Positions 1-5,200 of a stretch of 8,821 nt of DNA are shown in pieces. Where the stretch lies: the NCBI GenBank assembly GCA_026985435.1, contig JALSQL010000109.1, positions 1 to 8,821 of the forward strand, written 5' to 3'. Position 1 is the stretch's first letter. Every line of letters begins with the position of its first letter. Source of the stretch: Acidilobaceae archaeon (GTDB taxonomy: Archaea > Thermoproteota > Thermoprotei_A > Sulfolobales > Acidilobaceae). Below the pieces are notes generated by a model, which was not told where the DNA came from, made no database searches, and was given only the letters and a program-made list of their open reading frames with translations. The position numbers and the translations under genes were made by a program.

Positions 1-171
1 GCTCTCGAGGGCCCTGAGCTCCACCCTGAACCCGCCGGGGCCCCTCTCCACGACCACCTCCAGCGGCATGTCCGGGTTCTTTATGACGAGCCTCTCGCCC
101 TCGCCCTCGGCCACTAGCCCGCGGCTCCTGGCGACCTCCGCGATATCCCTGAGAGCCCTCTCAACGCTCAT
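1..171 (-). CDS. Unrecognised protein, N-terminal 57 residues (3' end outside window)
   Basis: The minus-strand frame opens with ATG at 171 and runs to the window edge without a stop; codons fall exactly in frame at base 1. The product begins MSVERALRDIAEVARSRG, a charged helix. A likely beta-strand segment follows (RLVIKNPDMPLEVVVERG, then GGFRVELRA). There is no signal peptide or membrane segment in the visible part, so it is probably cytosolic. A purine-rich stretch (GGGGGTG) lies about 8-14 bases upstream of the ATG. The metallophosphoesterase gene ends 45 bases upstream on the same strand, so the two could be co-transcribed, or this gene may use its own weak TATA-like box. I do not recognise the family from 57 residues. 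Third-position G/C and AGG Arg codons support it being coding. Confidence 0.7.
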   Translation of the reverse strand, partial: MSVERALRDIAEVARSRGLVAEGEGERLVIKNPDMPLEVVVERGPGGFRVELRALES

Positions 172-204
172 GCCCGCGCACCCCCAGGCCCGGGCGGCGT
201 GGCC

Positions 205-214
205 GGGTTTTATC
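205..214 (-). promoter_or_regulatory. Possible TATA-like box upstream of the minus-strand 5' gene
   Basis: Read on the minus strand this is GATAAAAC, the only A/T-rich stretch in the 45-base gap between the phosphoesterase stop and the ATG at 171. Its centre is about 38 bases from that ATG, which would leave a short leader containing the purine-rich GGGGGTG. The match to the crenarchaeal consensus is only fair, and read-through from the upstream gene is equally possible. Confidence 0.3.
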
Positions 215-216
215 CT

Positions 217-834
217 TCAGGCCCTCCCGAGCCTCGCCGTGGCCCCGCCGGGGCCTACCTCCACTATGGCGTAGTACCCCCTCTTGGCCGGCCCCGGGTT
301 AACCACGAGGGTTCCACCCAGCCTGCCAACCCCGCGGGCCTCGTGTATGTGGCCGCAGAGGTGGGCGGCGGGCTGGAGGCTCTCGACGAGCCTCCTCAGC
401 TCCCTCAGGCCAGCGTGAACCCCCAGGAAGGCCCTGTCAACCACGCCCTTAGGCGGGTGGTGGGAGAGGAGCACCAGGGGCGCGCCGCCCGGGGGCTCCC
501 TGGAGGCCAGCAGCTCCATGCCAGCCGCCGGGTCCAGGCCGCCGACGCCGGCGAACGCCAGCCCCCCGACCAGCCTGTACCGCCCCTCGACGAGCACCCC
601 AGCCTCGCGGAGCCGCCTGCCAATGCTCACGTCGTCCATGTTACCGGTCACAGCCACGACGGGGGCCCTAGCCCTGGAGAGCAGCGTGTCGACCGTGGAC
701 AGGCACTCGAAGTCGCCAGTGGCCGCAACCACGTCGTGGGCCGGCGCCCTCTCGAGTATAGATGCCAGCCTGTCGTCGGCGCAGTGGACGTCGCTGACGT
801 GGAGCACCACTACGGCCCCCAAGCCAGCCGGCAC
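217..834 (-). CDS. Calcineurin-like metallophosphoesterase (YfcE/MJ0936-like)
   Basis: This 205-residue protein is the usual size for compact archaeal single-domain phosphoesterases that hydrolyse phosphodiester or phosphomonoester bonds with a two-metal centre. All the signature blocks are visible in order: HVSDVH (Asp15, His17), TGD (Asp41), GNMDD (Asn65), SHHPP (His125/126) and GHIHE (His162, His164), followed by NPGPAKRG. Asn65-Met-Asp departs from the common GNHE block. The protein lacks a signal peptide and membrane segments, so it should be cytosolic; the substrate cannot be read from the sequence. The chosen start is GTG at 834. A TTG four codons later and a GTG eight codons later, nearer the first core strand VVVLHVSD, are alternatives. 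A TTTAA-type box about 28 bases upstream suggests a nearly leaderless transcript. The gene is divergent from the plus-strand gene at 893. Confidence 0.93.
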   Translation of the reverse strand: MPAGLGAVVVLHVSDVHCADDRLASILERAPAHDVVAATGDFECLSTVDTLLSRARAPVVAVTGNMDDVSIGRRLREAGVLVEGRYRLVGGLAFAGVGGLDPAAGMELLASREPPGGAPLVLLSHHPPKGVVDRAFLGVHAGLRELRRLVESLQPAAHLCGHIHEARGVGRLGGTLVVNPGPAKRGYYAIVEVGPGGATARLGRA

Positions 835-857
835 CCCCCACCGCGCGTACTAGCCCA

Positions 858-867
858 GCTTAAAGCG
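858..867. promoter_or_regulatory. Near-palindromic TATA-like element, candidate shared divergent promoter
   Basis: The sequence AGCTTAAAGC reads GCTTTAAGCT on the other strand, so a TTAA core with flanking A/T offers a TATA-like box in both directions. Its centre (about 862) is about 28 bases from the GTG start of the minus-strand phosphoesterase (834) and about 31 bases from the TTG start of the plus-strand gene (893). This is the spacing expected for nearly leaderless archaeal transcripts in both directions. It is the only A/T-rich stretch in the 58-base intergenic gap. Use in both directions is an inference. Confidence 0.5.
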
Positions 868-892
868 CCTGAAGCCACCGCAGCCCCCAGCC

Positions 893-1411
893 TTGGGGGT
901 GCGCCAGCGGGTGGCCAACGCCGCCAGGGGGCTCGGGGGCTGCCTGCTTACAGCCCTGGTCCTAGCTGCCCTAGTGGGGGCGCCGGGCCTCTACTACGCC
1001 CTCAAGCTGGACAAGGCCAACGGCCTCCTGGAGGAGAGCCAGTCCTCGCTCGAGAGGGCCGCCTCCAACAGCCTCCTAGCAGCCGCCGACAGCCTGGAGG
1101 CGGCCGCCAGGTCCGGGTGCCGGGGCCCCCAGGCCGGGAGCGCCCTGAAGGCGGCCGCCCACGCCTCCCAGGCAGCCGCCAGGGCCCTGGAGGGGTACGC
1201 CTCCAACAGCAGGACGCCCGAGCACGAGAGGCTAGCCGCGGCCGCCGCGGCGCTCGCCTCGACCCTGGAGGGCCTCGCGGAGAGCGGCTGCGGGAGCCTC
1301 ACCCCGGCTAGCCTCGAGGAGGCCGCCTCCCACCTGAGGAGCGCGGCGAGCCTAACCGGTGACGCCGCGGGCGAGCTCGAGGCCGCCGCTAGGAGCCTGG
1401 GGGCAGGTTAG
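893..1411 (+). CDS. Membrane-anchored Ala-rich helical protein, unrecognised
   Basis: The product is 172 residues. A short basic N-terminus (VRQRVANAARG) is followed by one hydrophobic segment at about residues 14-35 (GGCLLTALVLAALVGAPG). The remaining 135 residues are almost entirely Ala/Leu/Glu/Ser-rich helix, with repeated LEAAARS, LKAAAHASQAAARALEG and LEEAASHLRSAASL patterns suggesting a helical bundle or coiled coil. Two Cys residues sit in matching SGC turns (RSGCRG and ESGCGS), which hints at an internal duplication of two helical hairpins and possibly a disulfide if the domain is outside. The start is TTG at 893, about 31 bases from the TATA-like element. GTG at 899 is an alternative. 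The gene lies 2 bases before the next gene, so they form a likely two-gene unit. No family is recognised. Confidence 0.75.
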   Translation: MGVRQRVANAARGLGGCLLTALVLAALVGAPGLYYALKLDKANGLLEESQSSLERAASNSLLAAADSLEAAARSGCRGPQAGSALKAAAHASQAAARALEGYASNSRTPEHERLAAAAAALASTLEGLAESGCGSLTPASLEEAASHLRSAASLTGDAAGELEAAARSLGAG

Positions 1412-1413
1412 GG

Positions 1414-1773
1414 GTGCAGCGCTGCAAGCGGCCGGTCGTGCTAGAGGTCGCAGACCCCACCATCGGCATTGTTAGCGTTGAGGCGTCCCTCCACCCGGCG
1501 GGGTGCATGGGGGCGAGGTACACCCACCTGGACGTGCCCCTGGAGCCCCTGAGGGGCGGGCTCCTGGAGGGCCTGGCCGGCCCGAGGGGCGGGGTGGCCC
1601 TCCGCGCCAGGCCTGCTGGCCGTGGGTGCGTGGAGCTCGAGCCACCCGGGGGCCTCCCATCCTTGAGGCTCTGCCCGCGCAGGCCAGCCCGGCTCGACCT
1701 GGCTGGCGATGGTGGGGTGGCGTACCTCAGGAGGGTTGGGGGTAAGCTTTACCTTAGGCTCCCAGCGCTCTAG
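1414..1773 (+). CDS. Small Cys-containing, probably beta-rich protein, unrecognised
   Basis: The product is 119 residues, beginning GTG at 1414 two bases after the preceding stop, so it is probably translated from the same transcript. It has no signal peptide or membrane segment. Short alternating strands (RPVVLEV, IGIVSVEASL, GGVALRARPAG, CVELEPP, VAYLRRVGGKLYLRLPAL) suggest a beta-sandwich or barrel. Four Cys residues (4, 31, 72, 87) are too widely spaced for an obvious zinc knuckle. Codon use matches the neighbours. Pairing with a membrane-anchored helical protein suggests a complex, but that rests on adjacency alone. No family is recognised. Confidence 0.65.
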   Translation: MQRCKRPVVLEVADPTIGIVSVEASLHPAGCMGARYTHLDVPLEPLRGGLLEGLAGPRGGVALRARPAGRGCVELEPPGGLPSLRLCPRRPARLDLAGDGGVAYLRRVGGKLYLRLPAL

Positions 1774-1780
1774 GGGGCGG

Positions 1781-1788
1781 TATTTAAG
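1781..1788 (+). promoter_or_regulatory. TATA-like box of the pilin-like gene pair
   Basis: TATTTAAG stands out in G/C-rich sequence, 8 bases after the stop of the preceding gene. Its centre (about 1784) predicts transcription starting near 1810, 15 bases before the ATG at 1825. A purine-rich GAGGG at 1810-1814 could then serve as a ribosome binding site with 10-base spacing. A leaderless start at TTG 1808 is the alternative. Confidence 0.6.
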
Positions 1789-1824
1789 GCTGGCCCGGCC
1801 CCCAGCTTTGAGGGATGCTGGTAG

Positions 1825-2272
1825 ATGGCCGCCGGCTCCTCGGCCCCCAGGCGTAGGGGGTGTCAGTGAGGTATTCTCGGCTATGCTCATACTGGCACTC
1901 GTGGCTACGGTTGGCGTGGCCGTCTACCTCTCAGCCGTCTCCAGCAACGAGAGGATCTGGCAGGCGGCCGAGGAGAGGGTTAGGAAGGAGGAGGTCGAGG
2001 CGCTGGCGGCCCCCGCCATCTACTACGCCTACATACGGAACAGCACGGGGGAGCTGTGGGTCATACTAGCCACGGGCCCCCTGGGCGTCGACGTCTACGC
2101 CGTCTACCTCGACGGCCGGCAGCTCGAGCCCGCGAACTTCACCCTCCCACTCCACGTTCCCCCGAACACTGTCGAGGCGATAGGCCCCTTCAGGGCTGAG
2201 GCGCCCGAGAGCATTGTCAGTGTTTCGACTAGCGCGGGCGACGTCGACGCCCCAGTCGACCTGCTGCCCTAG
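1825..2272 (+). CDS. Type IV pilin-like protein, class III signal peptide, frame-broken at G5
   Basis: Removing one G from the run at 1856-1860 joins ATG 1825 to the downstream frame. The result is a 148-residue protein: MAAGSSAPRRRG, cleavage after Gly12, then mature VSEVFSAMLILALVATVG. This is a textbook archaeal class III signal: basic n-region, RRG before the cleavage site, [VI]SE, then the hydrophobic assembly helix (about residues 13-37). Next comes a charged helix (NERIWQAAEERVRKEEVEAL) and a beta-rich C-terminal domain with Asn-X-Ser/Thr sites (NST, NFT). The product would be processed by an archaeal prepilin peptidase and assembled as a surface filament subunit or minor pilin. Without the correction, the ATG frame stops after 14 codons; the downstream frame could only start at TTG 1808, giving an n-region without the basic RRRG motif (MRDAGRWPPAPRPPGVGG). 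The large adhesin gene begins 6 bases after the stop. Confidence 0.75.
1856..1860 (+). other. G5 run at the prepilin cleavage site: +1 frame break
   Basis: The sequence reads AGG CGT AGG GGG TGT CAG TGA from the ATG frame. With four G residues it reads AGG CGT AGG GGT GTC AGT GAG, encoding RRRG-VSE. The extra base lies exactly at the codon pair spanning the peptidase cleavage point. Sequencing error, mutation or a slippage site cannot be told apart here. Confidence 0.75.
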
Positions 2273-2278
2273 GCGGGG

Positions 2279-5200
2279 GTGGGTGCCTTGGCAGCTAGAG
2301 GGGGCCGCCGCCGGAGGGGGCGTGGGCTCCATTGTGGGCGCGGTTATCATCGTCCTCCTGCTGCTCCTAGGCGTCGCAGCGTTCCTCCGGCAGGAGAGCC
2401 TGTCGAGGAGGCAGGCATCGGTGGAGAGGCTGACCCTGACCCGCCAGTCCCTCGAGGCCCAGGCCAGGATCTACCTGAGGGTCGGCGTGGTGGGCGGGGC
2501 GTCGGGGTACAACGGCACCATAGGGGTCTACAACGGCCTCACGCTCCCCCTTAAGCTCCGCGCCATCGTGCTGGTAACCGTTGACGGCGACGTTGGCCTG
2601 CTCACCGCCTCGCAGAGGCCCAGCTGGCTGGCCGGGGCCAGCGCCACCCTCTACCGCGTCGTGGGCGGCGCCCTGGAGTACGTGGAGGGGTACCCCGACC
2701 TCGTCCGGGCGCTGGCCTCAGGCCTCGTGCTCCCCCCGGGCCACCTCCTAGAGGTGAGCCTCCAAGCCTCGCGGGAGCTCGACCTGCTCAGGGTTAGGCT
2801 GGGCTTCGACGCCCCCCTCGCGGCGGGGGGGCGCCTCCCTGGGCTCGGCCGAGGTGCCCCTGGCCGCCAAGCCCGTGGGCGTGTACCCTGACCTCGAGTC
2901 CATAGCCTCGGGCGCGCCCCCGGCGACCGTCCAGCCGGCGCCGCAGCCAGTGCAGCCCGGGGGGTGCGTGCTCCCGGTCAACGTTACCACCCACGTGGGC
3001 AGCGGGCTCTCCGGCTACGCGGTGAGGGTGGAGCTCAACTCTGGCAACTTCGACGACTGGGGCAAGCTGGCCAGCGGCAGCCTCTACTTCACCCTCGCTG
3101 ACGGCACGCCGCTCTACTACTACGTGGAGGAGCTAGACCCCCAGGCTGGTAGGGCTGTCTTCTGGGTCAACCTAACCCTGCCAGCCAGCTCCACCGTCAC
3201 CATACTATTCCACTACAACGCCTCATACAACCCCTACCCGGGCTGCAGCGGGCCAGAGCACGTCTTCCCCTACTACAACCCCGGCGACAGGCTCGACTTC
3301 GACTGGTACCCCTGCGACGCCGACTACAACGGGTGGGGCAACCTGGACGGCGTCGACTCGAGCGGGTGGAGCGAGTCCTCGGGCGTGGTCAGCTCCCAGG
3401 TCACCATTGATAGGTCCCACATGATGGCCGTCGAGAACCTAAGCCTGAGCGGAGTGTGCGTCGAGGCCGAGGTGAACCTCGGCGCTCTGGAGAGTATAGA
3501 GGAGGCCGGGGTCGTGGCCAGGGTCAGCTACGACCCCCAGACGGGAGGGCTCACGAGGTACGTCCTCCGCGTGATATACTTCCCCCAGGCCGGGAGGGCG
3601 GGCTTCGAGCTGCTAGCCCAGCACCCCGGCTCGATAACAGCCCACAACGAGACCTACCCGGGCGTCGAGGCTGACGCCTGGTACAAGCTCCGCCTCTGCG
3701 TCTACTCGAACCGGGCGGTCGCCACCATAGTGGCCCCCGACGGGCGGGTGTACACCCTCACGCTATCCGACCCCCAGAGTCCCCAGCAGGGCTTCCCCGG
3801 CGGTGCCGGCCTCCACAGCGCCTACAACCAGGGCGTGAGCCACGAGTACCGCAATATCATAGTGAGGCCCTACGTCCAGCCCGAGCCCACGGCATCCGTG
3901 GGCACCCCCCACCTGCTACCAGCCACCGCCACCCCAGCCGCCGGGCCAGCAGCCCCCCGTAGGGGCGGTCTGGGCTGGCTGGTCGAGGTACCGGGTGCCC
4001 CTAACCCTCTCGAGCCCCTACACGAGGAGCGAGTGGCCGGTGGCGGTTAGGGTCGACTTCGGCGACCTAGGCGCTCCGGGCATCGTGGACCCCCGCACGA
4101 TCTACGTTGCAACACCCACCGGCTCGATTCTGCCCCTAAACCTCACAGACTCCCCCAACATCTACTGGCTGGTCTTCCCGGCCAACCTCACGTCCGAGGG
4201 TGCAACCTACTACATATACTTCGACACCCGGTACAGGCTCCAAGCCAGGCCGCCGCCCTACCCGGTGGGCCTCGCGAGGCCCGTGAGCGGCGCCGTCGAG
4301 GAGGCGCACACCAACCCCGACCTCGAAGCCCTAGGCTACGGCAGCGGGTGGGGCGGCAACTGGTACGCCCTGCTAGTGGCGCCCCGGGGGTACATCGAGC
4401 CCCCGCCCTCTGGAGGCTCCCCGGCGGGGCCGGGGGAGGTCTCGCTGGGGTTCACGACTGGCTACTACAACCTCAACCTAACGAGCGTCTACGTGGACCC
4501 GCACATGGCCGTGTTCGCCCCCGGCAGCTCGGGGCAGCCGGGGGCCAGCGGGATAGCCTCAACCCCGGTGATAGCGGCGCTCTGGGGCGACGTCGAGGCC
4601 AACGATACCAGGATACAGTACACCTACTCCACCCACGGGGGCAGGCTCTTCAGGGTCTGGTGGGCCCACTCCGAGGTCAGGCTGCCCGAGGGCTGGCTCG
4701 AGGGCTGGGAGTACAGGCTGCCCATAACAGTCACGTGGACAGGCACCGACACCCTGGCCGACGTCGTGGTAGCCGTGAACCTGACCGGGGCCTCAAGCGT
4801 GTTCCAGCACGCGAAGCAGGACGGCTCCGACCTACGCTTCGCCCTGCCCAACGGAACCCTACTCCAGGCCTACCCCGTAGAGTGGGATCCCCAGGCGGGG
4901 GTCGGCCTCTTCTACGTTAAGATCCCCACCCTGAGCCCCGGCGAGACAACCCTCTACCTCTACTACGGCAACCCCCAGGCGGGGGCGTACTGGAGCACCC
5001 CCCAGGGCCTCGGCCTCAAGCGGGGCTACAACCCGGGCGCCTCGAACCTGGAGACCGTCAACAACTGGTACCCCAGCAAGAGCGACCTCTACCAGAGCTA
5101 CTGGGCCGACGCCGGGAGGGACGCCTTCGACGGCTTCGGCTACCCCACGCTCTCCTACAACGGGCGTAGCTACAGCCTACCCATGGGGCCGGGGAGCAGG

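Noticed and set aside
199..1311. Long plus-strand open frame (370 codons) opposite the phosphoesterase and across the 893 gene
   Set aside because: Low-complexity Pro/Gly/Arg composition. It is a by-product of high G+C coding sequence on the other strand and in another frame; the phosphoesterase motifs fix the real frame.
1441..1890. Minus-strand open frame opposite the 119-residue gene and pilin start
   Set aside because: Pro/Gly/Arg-rich composition with no domain features. It also overlaps the TATA-like box and the start of the pilin gene.
1860..2069. Plus-strand frame starting GTG at 1860 inside the pilin gene
   Set aside because: It gives Arg/Pro-rich sequence without a hydrophobic helix, while the alternative frame encodes a clear pilin helix.
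4889..4985. 13-base direct repeat CCCCAGGCGGGGG at 4889-4901 and 4973-4985, itself nearly an inverted repeat
   Set aside because: Both copies encode PQAG within the DUF2341-like repeat framework and fall mid-gene. Composition and codon choice explain them; no sign of a mobile element or terminator.
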